A stretch of DNA of 17,596 nt, taken from the NCBI GenBank assembly GCA_040398425.1, contig JBBATZ010000068.1, positions 1 through 17,596 on the forward strand, in the 5' to 3' direction. Below are positions 1 to 7,446 of the stretch, piece after piece (position 1 is the first letter of the stretch; each line of letters opens with the position of its first letter). Below the pieces are notes generated by a model. It had not been told where the DNA came from. It saw only the letters and a program-made list of their open reading frames with translations, and searched no databases. The translations under genes were made by a program, and so were the position numbers. The DNA comes from UBA7672 sp040398425. Its GTDB lineage: Bacteria > Pseudomonadota > Alphaproteobacteria > Caulobacterales > Hyphomonadaceae.

Positions 1-5
1 CTGAA

Positions 6-1598
6 TCATTCCCACTCGATCGTTCCGGGCGGCTTGCTCGTCACGTCATAGACGACCCGGCTCACGCCCTTCACCTCGTTGATGATCCGCGTCGCCGTGC
101 GGCCGAGGAAGTTCATGTCGAACGGATAGAAGTCCGCCGTCATTCCATCGGTCGATGTCACCGCGCGCAGCGCCAGCACGCTTTCATAGGTCCGCGCGTC
201 GCCCATCACCCCGACCGAGCGCACCGGCAGCAGCACGGCAAACGCCTGCCAGATCTTGTCGTACAGCCCCGCCTTGCGGATCTCGTCGAGATAGATCGCA
301 TCGGCCTTCTGCAGGATCGCTACGCGCTCCGGCGTGATCTCACCCGGAATGCGGATCGCAAGCCCTGGCCCCGGAAACGGATGACGCCCGACCAACGTCT
401 CGGGCATGCCAAGCTCTCGCCCCAGCGCCCGCACCTCGTCCTTGAACAGTTCGCGTAGCGGCTCGACCAGCTTGAGGTTCATCTTCTCCGGCAGCCCGCC
501 GACATTGTGGTGCGACTTGATCGTCACCGACGGCCCGCCATCGAACGACACGCTCTCGATCACATCGGGATAGAGCGTGCCCTGCGCCAGAAACTGCGCG
601 CCCTGCACTTTCTTGGCCTCGGCCTCGAAGATGTCGATGAAGGTCTTGCCGATGAATTTCCGCTTGGCCTCCGGATCGCTGACGCCAGCCAGCCCGCCAA
701 GGAACGTCTCGCCAGCATCCACATGCACCAGCGGAATGTTGTAGTGCCCGCGGAACAGCTTCACGACCTCGTCCGCTTCGTTCGCGCGCATCAACCCGGT
801 GTCGACAAAAACACACGTCAGCTGGTCGCCAATCGCTTCATGGATCAGCACAGCCGCCACAGATGAATCAACGCCGCCCGACAACCCGCAGATCACCCGC
901 CCGGTGCCAACCTGCGCCCGGATGCGCGCGACCTGCTCGGCGCGCAGCGCGGCCATGCTCCAGTCGCCCTTCATGCCGGCAATGTTCTTCACGAAGTTGG
1001 ACAGCAGTTTCGCGCCATCCGGCGTATGAACCACTTCAGGGTGGAACATGGTCGTGTAGTAGCGCCGCTTCTCGTCCACCGCGATGGCGAACGGCGCGTT
1101 CTCGGACGTGCCAATCACCTTGAAGCCTTCCGGCAATTGCGTGACGCGGTCGCCATGGCTCATCCACACGGGATAGCGCTGGCCAACCTCCCAGAAGCCG
1201 TCGAACAGCGGCGAGGCTTCCTTGATCTCCACATCCGCGCGGCCGAACTCGGCCGCATGGCCGCCCTCCACGATGCCGCCTAATTGCACGGCCATCGTCT
1301 GCTGCCCGTAGCAGATAGCGAGGATCGGCACGCCCAGATCGAACGCAGCCTGTGGCGCGCGGGGAGACTTGTCGCGGGTCACGCTGTCCGGCCCGCCGGA
1401 GAAGATCACCGCCTTGGGATTGAACCCGGCTTTGATAACAGCCTCGGCCCGGTTGTAGGGGTGGACCTCGCAATAGATTCCCATCTCGCGCAGCCGCCGC
1501 GCAATCAACTGCGTGACCTGGCTGCCAAAATCGATGATCAGCGCTCGCTCATGAGCGTTGGAATCAAAGGAAAGGGGTGTGGGGGTGCTGCTCGCCAT
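6..1598 (-). CDS. guaA: GMP synthase (glutamine-hydrolysing)
   Basis: GuaA converts XMP to GMP in the cytoplasm using ATP and glutamine, the last step of guanine nucleotide synthesis. The 530-residue protein is close to the usual family length. The N-terminal class I glutamine amidotransferase domain (about 18-205) has its nucleophile Cys96 in AICYGQQ and the partner His186/Glu188 in FHPEV. The ATP pyrophosphatase domain follows, with the P-loop SGGVDSS at about 240-246, and the C-terminal dimerisation domain ends in PPGTIEWE, a typical GuaA terminus. The ATG at 1598 is 30 nt downstream of the stop of the small membrane protein gene, so it is probably the last gene of the guaB-rsmB transcript. 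No strong Shine-Dalgarno is visible before the start. The stop codon lies 5 bases from the window edge, so any terminator is outside. Confidence 0.98.
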   Translation of the reverse strand: MASSTPTPLSFDSNAHERALIIDFGSQVTQLIARRLREMGIYCEVHPYNRAEAVIKAGFNPKAVIFSGGPDSVTRDKSPRAPQAAFDLGVPILAICYGQQTMAVQLGGIVEGGHAAEFGRADVEIKEASPLFDGFWEVGQRYPVWMSHGDRVTQLPEGFKVIGTSENAPFAIAVDEKRRYYTTMFHPEVVHTPDGAKLLSNFVKNIAGMKGDWSMAALRAEQVARIRAQVGTGRVICGLSGGVDSSVAAVLIHEAIGDQLTCVFVDTGLMRANEADEVVKLFRGHYNIPLVHVDAGETFLGGLAGVSDPEAKRKFIGKTFIDIFEAEAKKVQGAQFLAQGTLYPDVIESVSFDGGPSVTIKSHHNVGGLPEKMNLKLVEPLRELFKDEVRALGRELGMPETLVGRHPFPGPGLAIRIPGEITPERVAILQKADAIYLDEIRKAGLYDKIWQAFAVLLPVRSVGVMGDARTYESVLALRAVTSTDGMTADFYPFDMNFLGRTATRIINEVKGVSRVVYDVTSKPPGTIEWE

Positions 1599-1628
1599 GG
1601 CGGAAATAGAAGGGCTTCGGCCTTGGCG

Positions 1629-2144
1629 TCAATCCTGTCCTTTATCCACAAGCCCACGCGCCCGCCCCCGATACGTGTTCATGAGGTCGGCCAGGTCCTC
1701 GGCCGTAAGACCAAACGTGTCCGGCAGCATGCCCGTCGCCCCGATCATCGCGCGGTTGGCGGCGGCAAGGTTCGGGTGCGCCGCCTCGTCCTGCTCCGTT
1801 GAGAAGCCCACGAACTTCCGGAGCCCCATGCTGACCGGGTAGAAAGCCGAGCACTCCCGCCATTCCCGCCGGAACGACTTGAACAGCGTGCGGCAGGTAA
1901 AGCCCTTGCTATCCAGCGTCAGTGTTGAGCCCACACCGAACATCAGCGGCGCCGCAATCAGCGCGCACAACAGAAAGAACCCGCCCCCGCCCCAGAACAG
2001 CAGCGGGTCTTCATTGGGTCCCATCCACACAGCGATCCCAACGAAACCAATCGAGATCAGAAACACGAACAGCCAGCGCAAGCGGTCCGGCTTCAGCGTC
2101 ATGCTGTCGGGAAGCGGCTCATCCAGACCGTCATCGTCGGTCAT
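1629..2144 (-). CDS. Second membrane paralogue, as an independent 171-residue protein
   Basis: This is the downstream half of the fused frame, listed separately because its own ATG at 2144 is probably the ancestral start and may still be used. GGAG and GGGG tracts lie about 13 and 7 nt upstream. The product has a short acidic N-terminus (MTDDDGLDEPLPDS), two predicted helices at about 24-41 and 48-70 with a glycine-rich stretch between them, then a soluble region of about 100 residues containing LTLDSKGFTCR, WRECSAF and LPDTFGLTAEDLADLMNTYR. The soluble part looks like a small PH-like or DUF domain facing the cytoplasm, but I cannot name it. The stop is 30 nt before guaA. Function unknown; its place between rsmB and guaA does not by itself imply a role in purine metabolism. 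Confidence 0.55.
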   Translation of the reverse strand: MTDDDGLDEPLPDSMTLKPDRLRWLFVFLISIGFVGIAVWMGPNEDPLLFWGGGGFFLLCALIAAPLMFGVGSTLTLDSKGFTCRTLFKSFRREWRECSAFYPVSMGLRKFVGFSTEQDEAAHPNLAAANRAMIGATGMLPDTFGLTAEDLADLMNTYRGRARGLVDKGQD

Positions 2145-2639
2145 GCGTCTGCCCCAACTCCAAAGGCGCAATCTCGATATCGATTCACAATCTCGATATC
2201 GATTCATAAGGCTGGCCAGCTTGGTCGGGGCAATGGCGTATCGATGGGGAAGATATGTCGTATGACGGATCGATGGCCCGACCTTGTGCGGAGGTAGTGG
2301 CGCCGCCGATCGGCCGCTATATTGCGTGAACGCTACATGAGACGCCCAAAAAACACGAACGACCTCGAAAGGCTTGCACTCGGTCCATAGGATCCGGCGG
2401 GACGGGAGTATTCCGCGCGTCTGGAAACCAGTTCTATTCAGGTGAAGCGACACCAACGGCGCACGCACCGCCAGAAGGACTACAAAAATTGTCAGCATGC
2501 TGATGAGGCCGGGGCGAGAAGCCTCTAGCTCCGTAGTTGCGAGAATTAAGGCGACGACCGCCAGACCCAAGAAAACGTAAAGCCATTTCATCGCGTTGCC
2601 GCGAATAGAGATACTGTCGGGTAGCGGCCCGTCGCTCAC
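1629..2639 (-). CDS. Fused pair of paralogous two-helix membrane proteins, joined by a 19-bp duplication
   Basis: As written this is one 336-residue frame, but it is two homologous units in tandem. Unit A (about 1-165) and unit B (about 166-336) share the same plan: a PLPDS motif, two hydrophobic helices (A about 19-35 and 45-61), a soluble beta-rich part with a W-x-E-C motif, and an ending of LP...L-LMN-YR. I do not recognise the family with certainty; the plan suggests a small membrane protein with a PH-like domain. I chose GTG 2639 because its GTGA overlaps the rsmB stop and GGAGAG lies about 4 nt upstream; the longer ATG at 2726 lies inside rsmB. Dropping one copy of the exact 19-bp tandem repeat at 2169-2206 puts a TGA at 2141-2143, in an ATGA overlap with the ATG at 2144, giving two separate genes of 159 and 171 residues. 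The fusion therefore looks recent, or is an assembly error. Unit A seems less GC-rich than its neighbours. Confidence 0.72.
   Translation of the reverse strand: MSDGPLPDSISIRGNAMKWLYVFLGLAVVALILATTELEASRPGLISMLTIFVVLLAVRAPLVSLHLNRTGFQTRGILPSRRILWTECKPFEVVRVFWASHVAFTQYSGRSAAPLPPHKVGPSIRHTTYLPHRYAIAPTKLASLMNRYRDCESISRLRLWSWGRRMTDDDGLDEPLPDSMTLKPDRLRWLFVFLISIGFVGIAVWMGPNEDPLLFWGGGGFFLLCALIAAPLMFGVGSTLTLDSKGFTCRTLFKSFRREWRECSAFYPVSMGLRKFVGFSTEQDEAAHPNLAAANRAMIGATGMLPDTFGLTAEDLADLMNTYRGRARGLVDKGQD
2169..2206. repeat. 19-bp perfect tandem duplication (2 copies)
   Basis: The unit caatctcgatatcgattca occurs at 2169-2187 and again, identical and adjacent, at 2188-2206. Each unit contains the 10-bp palindrome tcgatatcga. 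Nineteen is not a multiple of three, so the second copy changes the reading frame of the minus-strand gene it lies in. With a single copy, the upstream gene would end RDCAFGVGADA-stop, with TGA at 2141-2143 overlapping the ATG at 2144. With two copies it reads through into the next gene. Confidence 0.95.
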
Positions 2640-3943
2640 CCAACTCTCCGCATGACCGCCATGTAGAAGCCGTCGGTCCCCGCCGTGCGCGGCGTCAGCC
2701 GAACAGAGCCATTCGGCAGGCGACACTTGCGAACCAACGCCGCCCCCTTCTCCGTCAGCTGCCCCGACTTGGCCGCAGCTTCAGCGGCATCCTCAGCCTT
2801 GAAGTCTTTCCGGTCGGCCAGAAAGCTCGCGACCTGATCCTCATTCTCTTCCATCAGGAATGAGCACGTCACATAAACCAGCCGCCCGCCCGGCCGCACA
2901 TAGTTGCACGCCTGCCGCAGGATCATCGCCTGATCACCAATGCGTTTCTCCAGGGCATTGGGCTGCACCCGCCATTTCGCATCCGGCTTGCGCCGCCACG
3001 TGCCTACGCCCGTGCACGGTGCATCGATCATCACGAGGTCCATCTTGCCCTCGAGATCATCCAGCGACGCATTCTCCTTCGGATGACGCAGTTGCACGTT
3101 GCGAATGCCCGCCCGCTCGATACGCGGGATCAGCGCCGAGAGCCTGCGGCCATCGATGTCGTGGCTGAAAATCTGCCCCTTGTTCTGCATCATTGCGGCC
3201 ATGGCGATCGTCTTGCCGCCGCCGCCCGCGCAATAGTCCAGAACCTGCTCGCCCGGTGCCGCGCAACTTACCGCCGCCGCGATCTGACTGCCCATGTCCT
3301 GCACTTCGACCCAGCCCTTGGAATAGGCCGGGATCGCCTCGACCGCCTCGCCGCGCTCGACAGAATCTGCCGCCGGGATCCGGAACCCGTTGTGCAGCTC
3401 TGGCACCTGACGCGCCTTCACACCCTCCAGCGCCCGCCCCGCCTTCTCAGCATCCGACTTCAGCGTGTTCACCCGCAGGTCGATCGGCGCGCGCGTGGCC
3501 ATCGCCATCGCCTCGGGCACGGCATCCGGCCCAAACGCCCGCTGCAGATGCGGCGCGAGCCATTCCGGATAATCCCCACGCACGTGCGGCGGCGCAGACG
3601 GATCCGGCGCCAGCAGCACCCCCTCGCGCTCCTTGGCGTTCATCGCGGCCGGCGCATGCTCGTCCTTCAGCGCCTCCTCGATCTTGCGAACATCCCAGCC
3701 CCACGCATGCTTCAGCGCGCCAAGCGCCAGCACGCGCGCGCCGGTCCCGACCATCGCATATTCGATCGAGTTCTTCTTCCGCAGCGCATCGACCACCAGA
3801 CCGGAAATCCACGCGCGATCCCGCGCCCCTGCAAACCGCGACTTCTTCCCCCAGTCCCGCACGGCTTCCTTCACAGGCGTGCGCCGCTCCAGCACATCGC
3901 GCAGCACCTCGATCGCCGCCTGGATCTTCCCGCCGTCCCTCAT
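2636..3943 (-). CDS. rsmB: 16S rRNA (cytosine-5-)-methyltransferase, RsmB/NOP family
   Basis: The predicted role is SAM-dependent m5C methylation of rRNA (C967 of 16S rRNA in E. coli for RsmB). The 435-residue protein has an N-terminal NusB-like helical part (about 1-130) and a Rossmann methyltransferase domain. The SAM-binding motif is QVLDYCAGGGGK at about 233-244. The two family cysteines are Cys310 in DAPCTG, which in this family helps release the product, and the nucleophile Cys360 in VTCSF. A GTW-x(2)-KPDAKWR segment follows the first cysteine, as in other members. ATG 3943 overlaps the stop of the DUF3088 gene (ATGA), and the stop overlaps the next gene's GTG (GTGA), so translation is probably coupled on both sides. 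Exact target specificity (RsmB or a sister NOP2/Sun enzyme) cannot be settled from the sequence. Confidence 0.9.
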   Translation of the reverse strand: MRDGGKIQAAIEVLRDVLERRTPVKEAVRDWGKKSRFAGARDRAWISGLVVDALRKKNSIEYAMVGTGARVLALGALKHAWGWDVRKIEEALKDEHAPAAMNAKEREGVLLAPDPSAPPHVRGDYPEWLAPHLQRAFGPDAVPEAMAMATRAPIDLRVNTLKSDAEKAGRALEGVKARQVPELHNGFRIPAADSVERGEAVEAIPAYSKGWVEVQDMGSQIAAAVSCAAPGEQVLDYCAGGGGKTIAMAAMMQNKGQIFSHDIDGRRLSALIPRIERAGIRNVQLRHPKENASLDDLEGKMDLVMIDAPCTGVGTWRRKPDAKWRVQPNALEKRIGDQAMILRQACNYVRPGGRLVYVTCSFLMEENEDQVASFLADRKDFKAEDAAEAAAKSGQLTEKGAALVRKCRLPNGSVRLTPRTAGTDGFYMAVMRRVG

Positions 3944-4272
3944 GGGTGCGGCCCAACCCCGCCATGCCGGCTCATCAGAGCCCGGCCGATCGCGCGTACA
4001 TCCTGCAGGATCGCGTACTCGCCCACGATGATCGCGTCGCCCGGCGCGCGGTCCTTGTCCATCACCAGCATGGGACAGCCCTGCCAGCCAGGCCCGACCA
4101 GATCGATGATCTGCTGACGCGGCCGCGCGAACCCTATCCGCCGCACGTCAATCTTGTCGGTCCAGTGCGGATTAACCAGTAGCGCGCCCTCCAGAGTCGC
4201 GCAGTCATTGCAATACCACTCGAAACCGCCATCGGCGAACGGTGCAGCGAGAATGAACAGCTGATCTTTCAT
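3940..4272 (-). CDS. DUF3088 family protein, thioredoxin-like CxxC
   Basis: A 110-residue cytoplasmic protein with no signal peptide or membrane segment. It matches my memory of the DUF3088 family in length and layout: MKD-LF at the start, WYCNDCA (Cys21 and Cys24) near residue 20, LEG, a DVRRIGFARPR segment, CPMLV at about 66-70 and a C-terminal RHGGVGPHP. The order beta strand, CxxC, helix, and a later cis-Pro-like CPMLV suggests a thioredoxin-type fold, but this is inference and no activity is known to me. The start at 4272 is well supported: AGGG lies 5-6 nt upstream. It lies 49 nt after guaB and overlaps rsmB by 4 bp, so it belongs to the guaB-rsmB-guaA operon. Confidence 0.75.
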   Translation of the reverse strand: MKDQLFILAAPFADGGFEWYCNDCATLEGALLVNPHWTDKIDVRRIGFARPRQQIIDLVGPGWQGCPMLVMDKDRAPGDAIIVGEYAILQDVRAIGRALMSRHGGVGPHP

Positions 4273-4321
4273 GCCGCCCTCTTAGCCGGACGCGCCCGGC
4301 GACGCCAGACGGCCGTCAACC

Positions 4322-5815
4322 TCACCCGTTCTGCAACGAATAGTTCGGCGCCTCGCGGGTCATCTTCACGTCGTGGACATGGCTCTCGCGCAGGCCCGCG
4401 CCGGTGATCTGGATGAAGTTCGCCTTCTCGTGCAAGTCGGCAATCGTCTTCGATCCCGTATAGCCCATCGCCGCACGCAGGCCGCCCGCCATCTGGTGCA
4501 GGATCGGGCTGATCGGCCCCTTGAACGGCACCTGCCCCTCAATGCCTTCCGGCACCAGCTTCTGCGCCTGCACGTCCTTCTGGAAATAGCGATCCGCCGA
4601 CCCGCGTCCCATGGCGCCCAGCGAGCCCATGCCGCGATAATCCTTGTACGCACGGCCTTCGTAGAGGAATACTTCGCCCGGCGCTTCTTCCGTTCCGGCC
4701 AGCATCGAGCCCATCATCGCTGACGACGCGCCCGCCGCCAGCGCCTTGGCGAAGTCGCCCGAGAACTTGATGCCGCCATCGGCGATCACCGGCGTCTTGG
4801 TGGATTCCGCCGCCTTCGCGCAATCCGCGATCGCGGTCAGCTGCGGCACGCCAACGCCCGCGACAATCCGCGTCGTACAGATCGAGCCCGGGCCGATCCC
4901 CACCTTCACCGCATCCGCTCCCGCATCGATCAGCGCCTTGCAGCCATCGCCCGTGGCGACGTTGCCCGCGATCACCTGCACCCGGTTCGACAGCTTCTTC
5001 ACCCGCTCAACAGCGTCGAGCACCGCACGCGAATGGCCATGCGCCGTGTCGATCACGACAGCGTCGACGCCCGCATCAATCAGCGCCTGGCTCCGCTCGA
5101 AGCCAGCATCGCCCACCGTCGACGCCGCCGCCACGCGCAGCCGCCCCTGCTCATCCTTGCAGGCATTAGGGTTGGCCTGACTCTTCTCCATATCCTTGAC
5201 GGTGAGCAAGCCGACGCAACGCCCCTCATCATCGACCACGATCAGCCGCTCGATCCGGTTCTTGTGCAACAGCTTGCGCGCCTCCGCCGGATCGGCCCCA
5301 ACGCGAATGGTCACAACCTTCCGCGTCATCAGCTCGGACACCGGCATGTTGTCGTCATCGGCAAACCGCACGTCGCGGTTGGTGATGATGCCCAGCAACT
5401 TGCGCGGAACGCCCTCCGGCCCAGGCTCCACCACCGGAATACCGGAAACCTTCAGCCGCTCCTTCAGCACCCGCAACTGGCGCAGCGTGTAATCCGGCGT
5501 CACCGTCACCGGGTTCACCACCATGCCGCTCTCGAACCGCTTCACGCGGCGCACTTGCTCCGCCTGCTCCTCGATCGACAGGTTGCGGTGGATGACGCCG
5601 ATGCCGCCAAACTGCGCCATGGCAATCGCCAGGCCGGCCTCGGTCACCGTGTCCATGGCGGCCGAAATGATCGGCACGTTGAGGGCGATGTCCCGCGTCA
5701 GACGCGTGCGGATATCCACCTCGCCGGGGATAACCTCGGACGGACCAGGCTCCAGCAGCACGTCGTCGAACGTGATGGCCTGGCGGATTCGAATTGAAGA
5801 GGGGTGCTGTTCCAT
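4322..5815 (-). CDS. guaB: Inosine-5'-monophosphate dehydrogenase
   Basis: IMPDH oxidises IMP to XMP with NAD+, the committed step to GMP. The chosen start, ATG 5815, gives 497 residues, close to the family norm. The frame stays open to 5905, but that extension adds 30 residues with no family resemblance. The TIM barrel begins with the ITFDDVLLEP signature at about 14-23. Two CBS domains are inserted at roughly 100-215; in this family they bind adenine or guanine nucleotides and adjust activity. The catalytic cysteine is Cys313 in GIGPGSICTTR, followed by the ADGG phosphate-binding region and the flap with YRGMGSLGAM. It is the first gene of the minus-strand operon, and the 194-bp gap to the divergent gene at 6010 should hold its promoter. 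I could not pick out clear -35/-10 boxes. The ribosome binding site is weak. Confidence 0.98.
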   Translation of the reverse strand: MEQHPSSIRIRQAITFDDVLLEPGPSEVIPGEVDIRTRLTRDIALNVPIISAAMDTVTEAGLAIAMAQFGGIGVIHRNLSIEEQAEQVRRVKRFESGMVVNPVTVTPDYTLRQLRVLKERLKVSGIPVVEPGPEGVPRKLLGIITNRDVRFADDDNMPVSELMTRKVVTIRVGADPAEARKLLHKNRIERLIVVDDEGRCVGLLTVKDMEKSQANPNACKDEQGRLRVAAASTVGDAGFERSQALIDAGVDAVVIDTAHGHSRAVLDAVERVKKLSNRVQVIAGNVATGDGCKALIDAGADAVKVGIGPGSICTTRIVAGVGVPQLTAIADCAKAAESTKTPVIADGGIKFSGDFAKALAAGASSAMMGSMLAGTEEAPGEVFLYEGRAYKDYRGMGSLGAMGRGSADRYFQKDVQAQKLVPEGIEGQVPFKGPISPILHQMAGGLRAAMGYTGSKTIADLHEKANFIQITGAGLRESHVHDVKMTREAPNYSLQNG

Positions 5816-6009
5816 AGACCCGTCTAGCGATTCTCGCCGGCCTTGGGAAGTGGGCCTGGCAAGCGCAAATGTCTCAGCCCGAAAGTACCCGCCCCGGCGT
5901 GACAAGCCCTTCTCCGGCCCGATCTCGCGCCCCCACCGCTAACGCCGAAAGCCATATCATTAACCTTTGAGGAGGCTAGCTGCCGGTCTGGAAGGCGGGA
6001 GTCGCCGCG

Positions 6010-7350
6010 ATGCTTGCTCAGAATGCGAAAGGCGATGGGGCGCTGACTCTCGCAATTGCCTGCTATGCGCGGGGTGAAATGGCGAGGGCCGGAAACCTCT
6101 TTCGCAAAGTCCTGCAGCAAGACCCGAAAAACGCGATCGCAAATCACCAGCTCGGCCTGCTGGCCTTCGCCGACGGCGATACGGCGCTCGCGGCAACCCA
6201 TCTGCAATGGGCGACTGAAGCCAATCCGGGGGACGGCGAATATCAGAACAATCTCGGCGTTGTCCTGCATGCCCGCGGCGATTTCGCGTCGGCCCGCACC
6301 GCATTTGAAGCAGCAATTTCGTTAGACGCCCAGTCGCCGCACACGTTCAATAATCTTGGCGCGTGCCTCGTCGCCCTCAGCGATCAGGCTGGCGCTATTC
6401 GCGCGTTTCGCCGGGCGATCGCAATGGACCCGGGCTTTGTCGAGGCGCGCGATAATCTCGATCGCGCCTGCCTGAGCGCTGCCCCGGCCTGGCACTTTCC
6501 CATGATGGCAGATGCCGCGCGCAATGCCGCCTACGACAACGCGCTCCGGAAGGTCGCCAAGGATCGCCAAGTCCTCGACATCGGGTCGGGCGCCGGCCTT
6601 CTCGCCATGATGGCCGCTCGCGCGGGAGCAGCAAGCGTGACGACATGCGAGGTCGTGTCCGCTGTCGCGGCCACGGCGCAGGCCATCATTGCGGCCAACG
6701 GATTTTCCGACACGATCGAGTCCCATGCCAAACGCTCCGACGCGCTCACGATTGGCGTGGACATGGCCCAACGCGCCGACGTCCTGGTGACCGAGATATT
6801 TTCGAGCGGCCTTCTCACCGAAGGCGTGCTGCCCACCCTCGCCCACGCGCACCAGAATTTGCTGGCCCCGGATGCCGTCGTAATTCCGCAGAGAGCGGTT
6901 GCACGCGGCTACCTCATCGGCGGCGACGCTATTGAATGCCAGGCGTCTGCCGCAAGCGTCGCGGGCTTTGATCTCTCGGGCTTCAATGTCTTCGCAACGT
7001 GCAAGTTCGCCCTGCACCTCGACCGCTTCCCACACGATATCCTGTCGGATGATTTTGAAATTCTCGCATTCGACCTTACGCGCGCCGGCGTTCCGCCCGG
7101 CCGCCGCGAGCTGGTCGTCACAGCACGCAAGGCGGGACGCTGCATGGGTGTCGCCCAATGGATCAAGCTCGATCTCGACGCCGAGATTACCTATGAGAAC
7201 CGCCCGACAATCAGCGCAGGCGCCAATGGCTGGATGCATATCGTCTACAGGTTCCAGCAACCTGTCGACCTCAAGCAGGGAGATGTGGTGCGCCTGATCG
7301 CCAACCATACTGCAACCGAACTGACGGTTGCGCTCGCCAACGACATGTGA
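6010..7350 (+). CDS. TPR-repeat protein arginine methyltransferase, PRMT7/PRMT9-like
   Basis: A 446-residue two-part protein. Residues about 8-155 form four tetratricopeptide repeats (for example NHQLGLLAFADGDTALA, NNLGVVLHARGDFASA and NNLGACLVALSDQAGAI). Residues about 160-446 are a PRMT-type domain: WHFPMMADAARNAAYDNALR, then SAM motif I VLDIGSGAGLLAMMAARAGA from 188, an acidic ribose contact at Glu214, and a double-E loop with Glu262 and Glu271 in TEIFSSGLLTEG, close to the PRMT7 pattern. GWMHIVYRF at 407-415 sits where PRMTs have the THW loop. The family transfers methyl groups to arginine; TPRs would bring in protein partners. Human PRMT9 also pairs TPRs with PRMT domains, which this resembles. 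GGGAG lies 8 nt before the ATG. It is divergent from guaB. The substrate is unknown, and the call rests on motifs alone. Confidence 0.8.
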   Translation: MLAQNAKGDGALTLAIACYARGEMARAGNLFRKVLQQDPKNAIANHQLGLLAFADGDTALAATHLQWATEANPGDGEYQNNLGVVLHARGDFASARTAFEAAISLDAQSPHTFNNLGACLVALSDQAGAIRAFRRAIAMDPGFVEARDNLDRACLSAAPAWHFPMMADAARNAAYDNALRKVAKDRQVLDIGSGAGLLAMMAARAGAASVTTCEVVSAVAATAQAIIAANGFSDTIESHAKRSDALTIGVDMAQRADVLVTEIFSSGLLTEGVLPTLAHAHQNLLAPDAVVIPQRAVARGYLIGGDAIECQASAASVAGFDLSGFNVFATCKFALHLDRFPHDILSDDFEILAFDLTRAGVPPGRRELVVTARKAGRCMGVAQWIKLDLDAEITYENRPTISAGANGWMHIVYRFQQPVDLKQGDVVRLIANHTATELTVALANDM

Positions 7351-7446
7351 CGGTCCAGGGCAGGCTTACCCCCTCGGCTATTGCAGGAGGCCTTGCCGCA
7401 GGACATGGCTTGCGTCACCACTTCGGCAGGCTCTGAAGGGTCACCA

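Noticed and set aside
2640..2726. N-terminal extension of the fused membrane protein starting at ATG 2726
   Set aside because: It lies wholly inside the rsmB 3' end in another frame; the GTG at 2639 has a good ribosome site and a GTGA overlap, and the paralogue begins at the matching point.
3083..4182. Two long plus-strand frames opposite rsmB
   Set aside because: Arg/Pro/His-rich composition without domains, opposite a well-supported gene.
5816..5905. Upstream extension of guaB to ATG 5905
   Set aside because: The 30 extra residues have no family similarity, and 497 residues from ATG 5815 is already the normal length.
6322..7308. 328-codon minus-strand open frame opposite the TPR-methyltransferase
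   Set aside because: It is antisense to a protein with clear motifs; no recognisable domain; typical mirror frame in GC-rich DNA.
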